64,000 nt of DNA from Dichetophora obliterata (taxonomy: Eukaryota > Arthropoda > Insecta > Diptera > Sciomyzidae), in assembly GCA_963920525.1 (NCBI GenBank), contig OY986435.1, positions 298,342,708 to 298,406,707 on the forward strand. Reading direction: 5' to 3'. A program made the position numbers and the translations under genes. Positions 34,853 to 46,314 of the stretch are shown here, one piece after another (the first letter of the stretch is position 1; each line of letters opens with the position of its first letter). Under the pieces are notes generated by a model, which saw only the letters and a program-made list of their open reading frames with translations, was not told where the DNA came from and made no database searches.

Positions 34853-34989
34853 GACAAACTTGTAAAACAGTAAAGGACCACAAGGGCACAAGTGCTCACT
34901 TTTGAATCCAATAAAACAGCAACACAGCGCTCCCTTGTGGCTCCTCATGGGACCGATCGCATATTTTTTTACTGCGATCTACTCCACTC

Positions 34990-35121
34990 TCACATCTAAA
35001 CTACTTGTCATAATTTGACAAATGAGGTAGCATTGCAAGCGTTTTGACGTAACATTTAATTAAATATATAGCGCTCTCTAGCGGACGTAAAGTCATGAGA
35101 TAAAAATTTTTTGAGTGATAT
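34990..35121. repeat. Minisatellite unit upstream of the LINE
   Basis: ACTTGTCATAATTTGACAAATGAGGTA, GCGTTTTGACGTAACATTTAATT, then AGCGCTCTCTAGCGGAC matches the units at 40388-40780. The LINE has split the array. Confidence 0.75.
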
Positions 35122-35131
35122 AAGCAAATGA

Positions 35132-35464
35132 GCACAGCGGGCTATGACGACGGGAACCTCGGCTCCAGGGAGTCTTGGTTCCTGACAGGGCCACCCATGT
35201 CGTACAGGTTGCTGTGAGGCAATGAACTAAAACTTATCCCACCCTTAACTCCGGGGTCGAGGGATGGCGCCCACCGAGTTTAAAGTTTGCAGCCAAGGGT
35301 ATTCTGTGCTGTATTCTAGCGTATCCCCTCTCTGACCTGGCCGTACCAGAGAGAAAAACTGGCCTTACCATGGTATTGGGGCTCGCCATGGCCGACCTTT
35401 TCTTTCCCCTCTAACCTCATAGCCTCCCGCGCTGCTCCGGTGGCAAAGGGGGCGTAAGAAAAAG
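35132..35464 (+). promoter_or_regulatory. 5' UTR and presumed internal promoter of the LINE
   Basis: GC-richer than the flanks and begins CACAGCGGGC. Non-LTR elements of this group carry an internal promoter at the 5' end; no defined motif is claimed. Confidence 0.5.
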
Positions 35465-36658
35465 ATGAACACAACAAACAAAACAAAAAACCAACCCGCA
35501 GTGCTAGGGGATAGCACAGAAGATGAACTGCTTGCCTCCAGTCAGGAGACAATCGTTGAAGGCACAGGGAGTACCAGCCATAGTACACCTGGGCCTTCTA
35601 GTCAAACATTAATTACCACACCCGAGACCACCAGCCACAGTGGCTCGACAAAACCATCCACATCCTGCTCCAATGTGACCACCAGCCATAGTGGTCCGAA
35701 GAGCAGGAAATCCCACGGCGCGCTACTGAAAGCGAAATATACCAAGGCTCTGTTCATTCTTGCCAAGATAGACAAGAATGCGGAGCAGGGTACGGTTCAG
35801 GAGCGCGACGTGGAAGACAAACAAAAATGCGAGGCTACGATTGATGAGTACCTGAAGTACCAGGCTACTCAGCCTGATGACGCAGCCAATTCAAAGCGAA
35901 ATCGATCGCAAGACGTGATCGACAACGTTGCGAAGAGGGCAAAGGTCAGCGGCAAGTCAACCGTGGCTGAGCAACCGACAACCAGCCAGCGCGCCTTTAG
36001 TGAGGTGGCCAGGGATCACCTACAGGTGGCGCTGATTGACACGAACACAAACAGCCACAAGCGGATTTCGGAAGAGTGGGGCAACATCGAAGCCAAGTTG
36101 TCCGAGATGGTCATTGAGCATCTTCTCGGCAACAAGGGTGGTGCGCTTCCATCTTTCGAATCTGCGGATGTAGTGCGAGGATTCCGGGTCATCAAATGCG
36201 AGGATCAGTTCTCCAAAGAATTCCTAAGCGAGTGCGTCTCTAAGATCAGGGACGCATGGGACGGCTTAAGCCTTAAGCTAATCCCGGCTAAGGATATTCC
36301 GAGGAGACCTCGTGCTCGCATTTGGTTGCCTAAGATGAAGCTTGAGAAAAGCAAGCTCATCGAAATCCTCCAACTGCACAACCCAGACATTCCCATGAAC
36401 GACTGGGCCGTCATAAAGACTGAGGACCCCCAGCGTAACAGTATGACCTTCCTACTGCTTATCTCAGACGAGTGCCTGGGTGCTCTGGAGAAAGCGGGCA
36501 ACACCCTTAGGTTTGGCATCCGTCGTGCCAAACTAAAGATCTTTAAAGACCCATCCGCGGAAGAAGGCGTCAGCGTCGATGATATCCTCGATTCCCTTAC
36601 AATCGAGGATCCGACGGTGCCTTCCACGCAGCAGCCACAACAACCACCAGCCACGTAA
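35465..36658 (+). CDS. LINE ORF1 protein (DUF4780-containing)
   Basis: 397 residues. Residues 1-80 are a low-complexity Ser/Thr-rich region with repeated TSHS and SGPS segments. A basic stretch with KRNRSQDVIDNVAKRAKV (about 145) looks like a nuclear localisation signal. The DUF4780 domain occupies about 215-365 (PRARIWLPKM, NDWAVIKTEDPQ, LRFGIRRAKLKIF). In this LINE group ORF1 protein packages the RNA into an RNP. No CCHC knuckles are present. The frame is intact. Its TAA shares its last A with the ATG of ORF2, suggesting termination-reinitiation for ORF2 translation. Confidence 0.88.
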   Translation: MNTTNKTKNQPAVLGDSTEDELLASSQETIVEGTGSTSHSTPGPSSQTLITTPETTSHSGSTKPSTSCSNVTTSHSGPKSRKSHGALLKAKYTKALFILAKIDKNAEQGTVQERDVEDKQKCEATIDEYLKYQATQPDDAANSKRNRSQDVIDNVAKRAKVSGKSTVAEQPTTSQRAFSEVARDHLQVALIDTNTNSHKRISEEWGNIEAKLSEMVIEHLLGNKGGALPSFESADVVRGFRVIKCEDQFSKEFLSECVSKIRDAWDGLSLKLIPAKDIPRRPRARIWLPKMKLEKSKLIEILQLHNPDIPMNDWAVIKTEDPQRNSMTFLLLISDECLGALEKAGNTLRFGIRRAKLKIFKDPSAEEGVSVDDILDSLTIEDPTVPSTQQPQQPPAT

Positions 36659-39600
36659 TGCCACTATCGGTAATACAGGTTAACCTGCAGCACGCCAGAT
36701 GTGCTGCTGATAATCTGGCCATCCTCATGATAAAGGATGGTATCGACGTGGCCATTATACAGGAACCCTGGGTCAGAGACTCAGCAGTAAAAGGGTTCCA
36801 GAACAACCACTACAACATCTACTACAAGAGAACAGCAGGTAAACCAAGAACTTGCATTGTAGCCAAAAAGCACATACACTTATTTCTTCTCCCTAACCTT
36901 AGCTCTTCAGACCTGACAGTTGTCAAACTGGAGGGCGCCAACAACCTATTCATAGCCTCAGCCTATATGGGCCACGACAGGGAAGCTCCTCCAGACGAGG
37001 TGAAGCGGTTAGTGGCTACGGCAATGCTGGACAACACCACCACAATTTTGGGCTGCGATGCCAATGCGAGACACACACTATGGGGCAGCTCTGAGATAAA
37101 CACTAGAGGTGAGTTTTTATTCGACTTTATAATTAACTCTAACTTAAACATATGCAATAAAGGAAATACACCTACTTTCACCTTTCCAAGTACTGACAAC
37201 TTCACAGGTTGGAGTGAGGTCTTGGATATTACCCTTCTATCAGAAAACGAGTCTCTAAAAGTAGTCAATTGGAGAGTTTCGAGCAAATGTTCCTTCTCGG
37301 ATCACAGCTTGATCCTCTTTGATTTGAGTCTTGAAACAGGGGCCCCTCTTCCATTTCGTAACCCCAAACGTACTGACTGGGCCAAATTTGCCAAAGTGGC
37401 TCGCCCAAAAATCCGTTCTTTAGCCTACAAGCAAATCTCAACTGCGGAGGAGTTAGACTCTTCAGTGGAGGCCCTAGAGCAAACCATGCAGGTTGCCTTT
37501 AGAGTCTCATGTCCCATTAGCAGGGGCAAGAAGAAATCTCTTCCTTCGTGGTGGAGCAAAGATTTATCCGACCTTAGGAAAAGGGTTAGGAAAACTTTCA
37601 ACTCGTGTCACAGACAGTGTCTTTGGCAACCATACAGAGACATCCTCAAAACCTACAAGAAAGCAATTCGAGACGCGAAAAAGCATTCTTGGCAGGAATA
37701 CACCCAATCGATCGACAATATAAAAGAATCGGCAAGACTAAGCAAAATTCTATCCAAAGAAAGCACCAGTCCATCTTTCATTCGGAAAGACGATGGTACG
37801 TGGACAGAATCTACCAATGAATCCCTGGAACACTTACTCAACACACACTTTCCCGGCTGCAGGAGCAGCTGCAATGAGAACTTAGGTATAGAATCACCTG
37901 AGGCAACTGCGGCGGTTCCGACTGGCTCCTTTATCTCAATGGAAAGGGTTATCTGGGCCTTAAGCAGCTTCTCTCCATACAAATCCCCAGGTCCCGATGG
38001 CATACTTCCAATAATGTTGCAGAAACTACAAGATGTAGTTGCACCTATTCTACTCTCTATCTTCACTAAGTGTCTTTGCCTTAACTACACTCCAAGGAGC
38101 TGGAGAAGAGTCAAGGTAATATTTATACCCAAAGCTGGGAGGAGAGGTCACGAATCAGCCAAGGATTTTAGACCAATAAGCCTCACATCATTCGCACTGA
38201 AAACCCTAGAGCGTGTACTGGATATTCATCTCAGGGACGTTCTAAAGGGAGCTAACATATCCAACGCCCAACACGCATACCTCAAGGGCAGATCCACAGA
38301 TACCGCCCTACACGAGGTTATTACCACCATTGAAAGATCAATATACTTTAAACAATACACTCTTGCGGCCTTCTTAGACATTGAAGGGGCTTTTAACAAT
38401 ATTCATACTAGGGCCATTTTTGATTCTCTTACCAACCTTGGCGTACAAGCACCGGTGAGAAACTGGATAGTCTCAATGCTCAGAAACAGAATAATCCAGG
38501 CAGACCTGGGTGGCTGCCAACTCACAAGATTTGTCAGTAGGGGTACTCCGCAAGGAGGAGTAATCTCCCCCCTACTCTGGCTCATCGCCATGAATGAATT
38601 TCTTAATACACTAAATTGCAATGGGGTCAAAGTGGTGGCTTATGCGGATGACGTGGTTGTTATGGTGTCAGGACTGTTCCCCTCTACGCTCAGTGAGCTA
38701 ATGGAGGTTGCTTTGGGAAAACTCAGTGTCTGGGCTGCCAGGTGCGGCCTAGGAGTTAACCCTAGCAAGACGGAACTGATGTTATTCACCACAAAAACCA
38801 AAGCGCCACAATTTGTCCTTCCAAAGCTCAATAACCAACCTCTTACACTATCCAGTAGCGCAAAATACCTAGGTGTCATTCTGGATCCTAAGCTAAGCTG
38901 GAAAACTAACATCGAACAAAGGGTCAAGAAGGCCTGTATAGCCTTCTACGCCTGCAAGAAAACCTTTGGTAGAAAATGGGGTCTTCAACCTAAAATGCTC
39001 TTATGGCTATACACAGCAGTAGTGCGACCCATCTTGGCGTATGGTTCATTAGTATGGTGGCCTGCACTGAATAAAGCATACAACACAACTAAACTAGCTC
39101 GGATCCAGCGATCCGCATGCGTAGGTATCACGGGGGGTATCCGCTCATGCCCCACTGATGCACTTAATGTCCTGACACATTTACTCCCCATAGATTTACA
39201 CATTAAGCTTACCGCAACAAACAGTGCAGTCAGACTCAGAGAGTCGTACAACTAGCGAAATAGACCATATGGACACAGCAACATTCTTAATCCGCTACCT
39301 CGGGAACTGCTTCCTGGAAAAACGGACTACGACACCCCCAAACTCGACTTCACGAAATCCTTTACAACCAAGTTTCCCACCAGGGTGGAATGGTGCAATG
39401 GGGGAATTGATCTAGCCTTCGATGTGTCCTTTTACACGGATGGCTCCAAGATGGAGTGCGGAGTGGGAGCGGGCATATACTCTGAGAAACTGGGGGTGGC
39501 GGACTCGTTTCGTCTACCAAACTCAGCCAGCGTCTTTCAGGCCGAGCTTTTTGCGATAAGAGAAGCTTGTCGCACCTTAAGGAGAGCTAATACCAACCAC

Positions 39601-40260
39601 CTTAACGCAGCTATTCTGACGGATAGCCAAGCTGCCGTTAAATCTTTAGCTGCGATCAGTACCAACTCCAAACTGGTAAGGCAGTGTAAGGATGAACTGG
39701 CCCGGCTAAGTCACCAACTTAGCATTACCATAATCTGGGTTCCCGGCCATAGGAACATTGATGGTAATGAAAAGGCGGATGAATTGGCCAGGCGGGGTTC
39801 TTCCCTTGACGTTTCCAGAGCGGAACCAGTCGAAGTTCCACTGAACACAGTCAAGGGAGGAATTCGTTCTTACTACTTAACCTTAGCCGGTCGTAGATGG
39901 AGAGAACTACCAACCTGCAGCACATCAAGAAAAATATGGCCCCTCTACAATATAGGCAGAACTCAACAGTTGCTATCAAAGCCCCGGAGCGACATAGCCA
40001 GATTAACGGCTATTATTACGGGTCACTGGTGCATCGGAGTTCATGCCGAGAGAATCGGATTACCTTTCAACACCCACTGTCGCAGCTGCGATGACCCAAA
40101 TGAAAAAGAAACACTAACACACTTTCTGTGCACCTGCCCGGCCCTGGCCAGGTCCAGACTAGCAACGCTTGGCAGGCCCTTCCTCAGCAACCTAGAGGAA
40201 CTCTCAACAACAAAAATCAACAATCTCCTAACGTTCATCAATCGCACCGGATGGTTATAA
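36658..40260 (+). pseudogene. LINE ORF2 (endonuclease, RT, RNase H) with one in-frame UAG
   Basis: One phase runs for 1200 codons apart from TAG at 39253-39255 (codon 866). The APE-type endonuclease covers about 1-225 (QVNLQHARCAADN, QEPWV, GCDANARHTLWGS, SDHSLI). RT covers about 440-760 (SPGPDGILP, FLDIEGAFNNI, GTPQGGVISPLLW, YADD at 662-665). After the stop, RNase H has FYTDGSK (Asp 928), FQAELFAI, ILTDSQAAV and VPGHRNIDGNEKADELA. A C-terminal CCHC-like motif (CRSCDDPNEKETLTHFLCTC) follows. The stop falls between RT and RNase H. Everything downstream is open and conserved, so either the mutation is very young or the stop is read through; the context AAC-TAG-CGA is not a known strong readthrough signal. 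Confidence 0.9.
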
Positions 40261-40387
40261 CCTAGCAGTGCGCTGCCCAGTCAACCAACAGAAACACGAG
40301 GTTATGGTATCAAAACGGCTCACTAGAGCTACTTGGATCCTACTTGCATGTAGAATCACCATCTAAACCAACCAACCAACCAAGCCA

Positions 40388-40780
40388 ATGAGGTATTGTT
40401 AGAAGCGTTTTGATTGACCGATGAAGAAAAGTTATGTGACGTAACACACAATTTAATATAGCGCCCTCTAGAGGACAAAAAATCAAATAAACTCCTTGCA
40501 TCTAAACTACCCTAACTTCTAAAATACTTATCATATTTTGACAAAATCCGCTGATTAAAGACTATGTGATGTCACATTAAATAGAATAAAGCGTCCTCTA
40601 GAGGACAGAAAATCAACTTAACACCTATCTTCTAAATTACTTATCATAATTTAATAAATCAGGTATCGTTGGAAGTGTTTTCTTTTAGTCCGCTTATTAA
40701 AGACTTTTTGACGTCACATTTAATTGAATGAAGCGCCTTCTATAGGACATAAAGTCATGCAATAAAAAAATTTTAAGTGC
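40388..40780. repeat. Minisatellite, three units of about 130-140 bp
   Basis: GCGCCCTCTAGAGGAC at 40461, GCGTCCTCTAGAGGAC at 40591 and GCGCCTTCTATAGGAC at 40733 each follow GTGACGTAACAC-like and TTTAAT-like blocks. Together with the unit at 34990-35121 this is one array interrupted by the LINE. Confidence 0.8.
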
Positions 40781-41140
40781 CATAATAAACATCTTTGTTT
40801 ATAAATTGATTATCAAATAATGAATGAGTAGTTAATACTTTTGATTATATAAATATTGTATCCCCAAAATAATTTAAATAAAAAAATTAGTTAATTAGTT
40901 TTAGAATTTCAAATCACAACAGTTTCAAAGAAGTTTTCCTTCAAAAATACATAAAGTAGCGTCAAATTCTGATCAAGCTGTACTTTGTGCCATCTGGTGC
41001 GAGAGTGACAGAACTGAAAGTAATAACAGTATATGTATATACTAAAAGCTGTAAAAAGTTACACTAAAAAGTAAACACTAAGTTCGTCTAAATTGAACTT
41101 AATCGGACAGTTTAACAGCTGCTATAACATTTAAAAATAA
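40781..41140. other. AT-rich non-coding sequence
   Basis: Nothing recognisable. Confidence 0.4.
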
Positions 41141-41144
41141 CTTT

Positions 41145-41370
41145 GAATTTGTTAATTAGTTTTTATGATCTATTGAATAATAACATGAATTAAGATTGTG
41201 AGCTTTAGATCAAGTAAGTTTTCAAGAAGGCAACAACAACAACAACAACTCTGTATAGAGTCAATCACTAAGCTGACTAGACAGTCTGTTTCGGAAATCG
41301 CTACATATTACTCTTCAGTAGTCTTTGAGTGATTAAGCTGTGATCAACTCACTGTTTAAACTAGCATATG
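41145..41370. repeat. Foldback MITE, copy 2
   Basis: Shares TTTTATGATCTATT, GAGCTTTAGATCAAGTAAG and AAGAAGGCAACAACAACAAC with the copy at 2201-2509. The inner segment (GAGTCAATCACTAAG to GATCAACTCACTGTTTAAA) is in the opposite orientation to that copy, so the centre has flipped or the element recombined between its arms. The right arm is missing. Confidence 0.75.
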
Positions 41371-44300
41371 AATGTGCAGATTCTGGAATTCATTCTTATG
41401 AATTGTATGACTGCTAATCATATGACATTTCGAAGCAGTAGGCTATTTATAGATCACCGCCATCAACTCTATCAAGGGTTGCCATCTGTTCTAGTTGCTT
41501 CTTCATTTATTTCAATATTCATTTGAATTTGGTTTGTATACAAGTTAGATATAATTTAATGTATATTCTTTCCTATTTTTACTGTAGCTTCCCGTTTTAT
41601 TGAGTTTCAAACCACAACGGTGGTAGAGAAGTTTCACTTCAAAAATGTTATAACAATACATGATTCCAAAGATTGGATTAAAAATCTTAACTACGCATTT
41701 GTCAAGTAACTCCAAAGTTGTAGTCTTTGACATTCTATTCATTTAATTTTTTAATTATATACATTTTGTATTGATAATCCTTTCTTTGCAGCGCAAATTA
41801 GGATAGATATATTGAATTTTACATATTTTTCATTTTTCTATTAATATTTACCAACAAATCATAGACTGGTGCATTTGGAACTCAATAATTTCAAAAATTA
41901 AAACTCTTTTGGTTAAACTTTCTTTGTAAAGAATATGTATTTGCAAAAAATAAATTTTCGATTTTTTACGTTTTTTATAGATGTTTTTTACCTGAGCAGG
42001 GGCTGATATTAGCCAGAAAAGGACAAGAATTTTATAAAAAATTCAGGCTTTAACTACTACTATTCTTATTTTAGGTTTTGTTAGTTTCTAGTACAAATAA
42101 TTCAATACTAATCATAAATTATTGCTTGCAAGAATGTGTTAACTTTTAGATATTTGAAGTTTTTGACACTTTTTTCGCAAAAACACCAAAGCTCAACTTT
42201 CTGAGAGGTTGCACATTTAGCAAAAGTTTTCATAACGGCTAAGTTCTTAACGTTAGTTTCAGAAAATATTTCCACAGAATTTAAGTGCAATTGTTTCATA
42301 TAGCATTCCGATTTTTGAGATTTTTCTTAAGACAACCAGAAAAAAATTAGATTTTTTTTCGAAAAGTAATAAACCCACACTGTTGTAATTTTTACCAAAT
42401 TTTCATTTTTACCAGAGCAGTGCTGTCACAGAAGAAATAATTGTGGAAAAATCATTTAACATTTGAAAGAGTTATCGTGTTTAATTGGAACTAATTTCTA
42501 AACAATCTCGACGAAAATTAATTTTATTCGCACGCAACTATTTTTATTTTCTTATTCACTATTGTTTAATTTTTATTCGTGCGCAAGTATTCAAAGATTT
42601 TATGGGACGTGTCACGCCTAATTTTACTACGACCATAAAATGTTAACAGAGGAACGACACGTTTAAATTGTGGTTGAATACCGAATTCCAAAGCTGTGCT
42701 ATAAAACCTATAACTGCAAAGTTATTTGAAATCAAATTTTGGTTGTATTGTGCCACGCCCCCTTGTTAAACACCCATTGTTCTATGCCTTCGGTACTCCC
42801 GCATAAAATGCAAACAAATAAATATTAATCTCTATATATGTCTTAGATTTAATTGAATTATGATAAAAACTATTTTTTTTAATTTTTGTCACCTTCTAGT
42901 CAAAAATTTATCGAGTCAAAAATTTGTGACGAATGCAATGTTACTTTAGTCTGAATTGATACCATGTACTCAGCAGTTTAAGTATAATAATGTACAAAAT
43001 AAAACTTTTAATAAGTACCTATATGGCTATTAGGAAATGTGTAGCATATTCCATTAAATTAATTTTCTTAGAATTTCTTTACTTTGGACACCCTTGACAA
43101 GGAATTAATGCTCACAAGTCCTTTCTACTTTGCCACTATTATGCTATGAAAATTAGGCAAACAACCAACAATTTGTTTTTTAAACAATTAATTAATGTAT
43201 CTCAGTGAATGGCAGCAACTGGCGTTCCGCTAAAGGCAACTGCTGTCAAACAGCTGTCAGTACTTTTTTCAGAGGTGGTAGCAATTACAATATTGGGTTC
43301 ATGCATAAATATTTCAATTTATGAAAAGTTGTCATAGCTGTTAACTATTTGAGCTGTCATTAGCGTCATTAATTCCAATGATAGCAACTCTATTCAAAAT
43401 GTTGTGCCTCCTGTCGTTCGTTACTACACACACCCACCATTACATACATCTACAGCAAAGTCAATAAAAGTCGATAAAAAAGTTGAGTACTCGGAAACAA
43501 TAAAAGTTGACGGCTGCTGATGAGTGAGTGTGCTTTTGCCTATCCTTGACCAAAGCGCCAAGTATGTGAACGCCTTAAGTTAGTAGCTACTATTTCTAGA
43601 GCTATACATGGTTAAGCAGACAAACTTGTTGTGTTTGTTGATTTGCTAGTTAGTTTGTTTGTTTGCTTGTGTGTTTGACAAAAATGATTGTCAGAACTGT
43701 CATGCAACTGTAAACATTTGAGTTGCAACGACATGTTATGGCTTGACAGTTGAATAGATAGATATAAACAAGAGTGTCTACGAAGCACTTTAGTAAGCTA
43801 GGCGATGGTCTTAAAAAATAACAAAAGACCAGAAAAGACGCAATGACGTTAACAAATGGTGGCACTTTCTTTCTAAGGCCAAAGTAAACGATATGAAATG
43901 AAGAAAATAGAACAAAAATGAGTTAGAATAATTTTTTCAAGGACTTTTTATAGAAAGTTGTTACTATTGAAAAAAGTTTGAATATCATACCTTACTATTC
44001 TTTGCATTAGCACTTAGCTAAATATATGGAGATTTTTAAAAGTTAAAATTTTGCAGCTCCCAACCCTCTTTCTTGTTTCAATCATCAAAATAATGATCTG
44101 TGCAAAATTTTAGCTTAATCATATATTTTTGAAATATTTGGCCGAAAAGACATGTTTTTAAAAAACTCCTCAAAAAGAGTGTTGAAGGCGTCACAGTAAA
44201 TTTGAAAAAGTATAAATGTGTATTATTAATAATGGACAGATTCTGATAGTTTTTTTAAATAATAAAAATAGTTTTTTTATAATGAATATAATTGAATTAT
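41371..44300. other. Non-coding sequence
   Basis: No supported gene; the short minus frames at 41545, 42108 and 43650 lack motifs. 42600-42830 resembles the last 80 bases of the window (CATAAAATGTTAACAG; GCCACGCCCCCTTGTTAAAC) and is part of an unidentified interspersed repeat. Confidence 0.45.
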
Positions 44301-44305
44301 CTTTG

Positions 44306-45350
44306 TACACGAGGATTATTATTTTTCTTGAATCAAGCAAATGTTTTCCTTAAAAGCAAATCAGAAAAACTTTGCTCAATCACGGTGTGATTTTAGAAAA
44401 ATATTGCTGAATTGAAATCACTCCTCATGTATTTAGAAAAAAGCAATATTTTAAATTAATTCAAGCAAAATTTTGCTAAATTATTATAAACTGCAAAAGC
44501 AAATTACTACTCAATTCAAGCAAATATTTGCTAATTTATTATAAGCTCAAATAGCAAATTTTTACTAAACTCATGCAAATATACGTAACCTTCTCCAAGT
44601 AAAGGGACCTAGTGCGTGAAAATAAAGTTTTGAGAAAAACGCATTTAAAGATTCATAACGCATTTTTATCGATTTTCCCAAGTTCGTTTTGTACGTTTTT
44701 ATGGAGTAAATAAATTTTTGTCAGAAATCTAACTCATTTCATCTTATTCTACACTCTTTTAGGTACCAGAATCCACTCCTTTTCTCTGAGAAGGTCACAT
44801 TTTCTATGTTATTATAAACTGAAATAGCAAATTTTTACTCAATTCAAGCAAATTTCTTTTGAAAACACGAGCACACGTTTATTTTTAATGAAGAAAATTA
44901 GGCAACGATTGGTTAACAACTGCGATGGTCGAATGGATAAGCCATTGCCATTACACTCACGCGGCCGAGGTTCAAATCTCCAGATGGTGGCAATTTTTTA
45001 ATTTAATTTAATGTTAAATATTATTTCACTTCAAATTATGCTAGATTTCAGCATATGCTAATAGAATAAAAATATGCTAATCAAAGTTTGCTATTCCAAT
45101 TTATAATAACTTAGCAAATATTTGCTTGAATTGAGTAGAAATTTGCTTTTGCAGTTTATATTAACTTAGGAAAATTTTGCTAGAATTTAATCAAAATTTT
45201 GCTGAATTATTATAAACTGGAATCGCAAATTTCGATTAGTTTTTGCTGAAATCTAGCATAATTTTGAAGTGGCTGAGATTCAAGCGCAAGTTTTGCTTAA
45301 CCCCAATAAAAATTTTGCTTAACTAAAAGTAAACAGTTTTCTCCGCGTAC
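44306..45350. mobile_element. AAGCAAAT-palindrome element with tRNA-like module, copy 3
   Basis: Starts TACACGAGGATTATT and ends with reverse complement GTACGCGGAGAAAAC. The tRNA-like core is at 44921-44983 (GATGGTCGAATGGATAAG, GAGGTTCAAATCTCC). It is longer than the other copies because of an insertion at about 44583-44809. Confidence 0.75.
44583..44809. mobile_element. Small nested MITE
   Basis: About 225 bp absent from the other copies of the host element. Ends GTAACCTTCTC and, in reverse complement, GTGACCTTCTC. The host sequence resumes on both sides (CATGCAAATA before, TTATTATAAACTG after). Target duplication unclear. Confidence 0.6.
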
Positions 45351-46310
45351 TTTTATAGTGTCCTTAAAGAAGGTGGCAAAGAAGATTATTATAAAATTAT
45401 TTTTAATAATTTTATTATACATAAAATTTTATTTCTGTGTGGCTTAGTTTTAAATCGAGACCATGTCCATTTTACATATGGAACAAATATGGTATATTTT
45501 TAACTTACAACCCAAATTTTAGCGAAAACTCTCGAACCGTTTCGGAGTTATTAATTTTGGCCAGAGAAATCAGCATTCTGACCTATAATGGGTTGCAGAG
45601 CCTGGATATATTCTTATGTTTTTATGTATATAATTTAATTGTTGTGTATTTATCATTTTCAATTAATTAAAATTGGTCTTCTTTATTTCTAGTTTTGTAG
45701 AATATTGAGAAATTGATTGGAAATAGAATTGTTTCCCTACGACTATCGACACAATCAATGGCAGTCTTCAATAAAAAGTTATAATATGGTCCTGACATCG
45801 CTGGTCCTGTATATTGATTTTTTTCACCACTAGCCCAGGCAATTATTATGTTAGAGAAACCACAAACAAGCTAATTTTACCACAAACACGCACAATGCAT
45901 ATACGTACAATTGCTTTTATTAATTTTTTTCTCTGTGCTCAATTGTCACATGTTTTTTTCTTTCCATGATTATTATAGTTCGTTTATTTTTTTGACTTAA
46001 ATATATTTTTTTTTCTACATGCTGTAATTATGGCTAATTTCAAGATAAGACACAACTCAAGTAAACCTCAATTATAACGTATTATTAGGCCACCATATAA
46101 AATGTGGTTCCATGTTGTTTTTGTTAGTTTCAATACAAAAAAAAAAAATTAATAAAAATCTGTGAAAAATAGATAAAAGCATAAAGTCTTCATAGATATT
46201 TGGTAACTCATTCAATTACAAATAAATTAAGTTTTATGAATTTGATATTGAATTCTAGAGAAAAACTTATGTAAAAAAAGGTGCACAGTTCTTTCATAAA
46301 AGATTTATAC
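45351..46310. other. AT-rich non-coding sequence
   Basis: Nothing recognisable. The 77-codon frame at 45437-45670 has no motif. Confidence 0.4.
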
Positions 46311-46314
46311 AGTA

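Larger units (their letters stand above)
35132..40381 (+). mobile_element. LOA-like non-LTR retrotransposon, nearly full length
   Basis: About 5.25 kb: a 5' UTR of 333 bp, ORF1, ORF2 overlapping it by one base (TAATG), a 3' UTR of about 120 bp and a (CCAA)n tail at about 40362-40380. Flanks GCAAATGAG (ending 35130) and GCCAATGAG (about 40383-40391) look like a 9-bp target duplication with one difference. Endonuclease, RT and RNase H in that order with a DUF4780 ORF1 suit the LOA/I/R1 group. A single in-frame stop in ORF2 is the only defect noticed. Confidence 0.85.

Noticed and set aside
36205..37286. Antisense frames of 70-150 codons over the LINE ORFs
   Set aside because: Shadows of intact sense ORFs with recognised domains; no motifs of their own.
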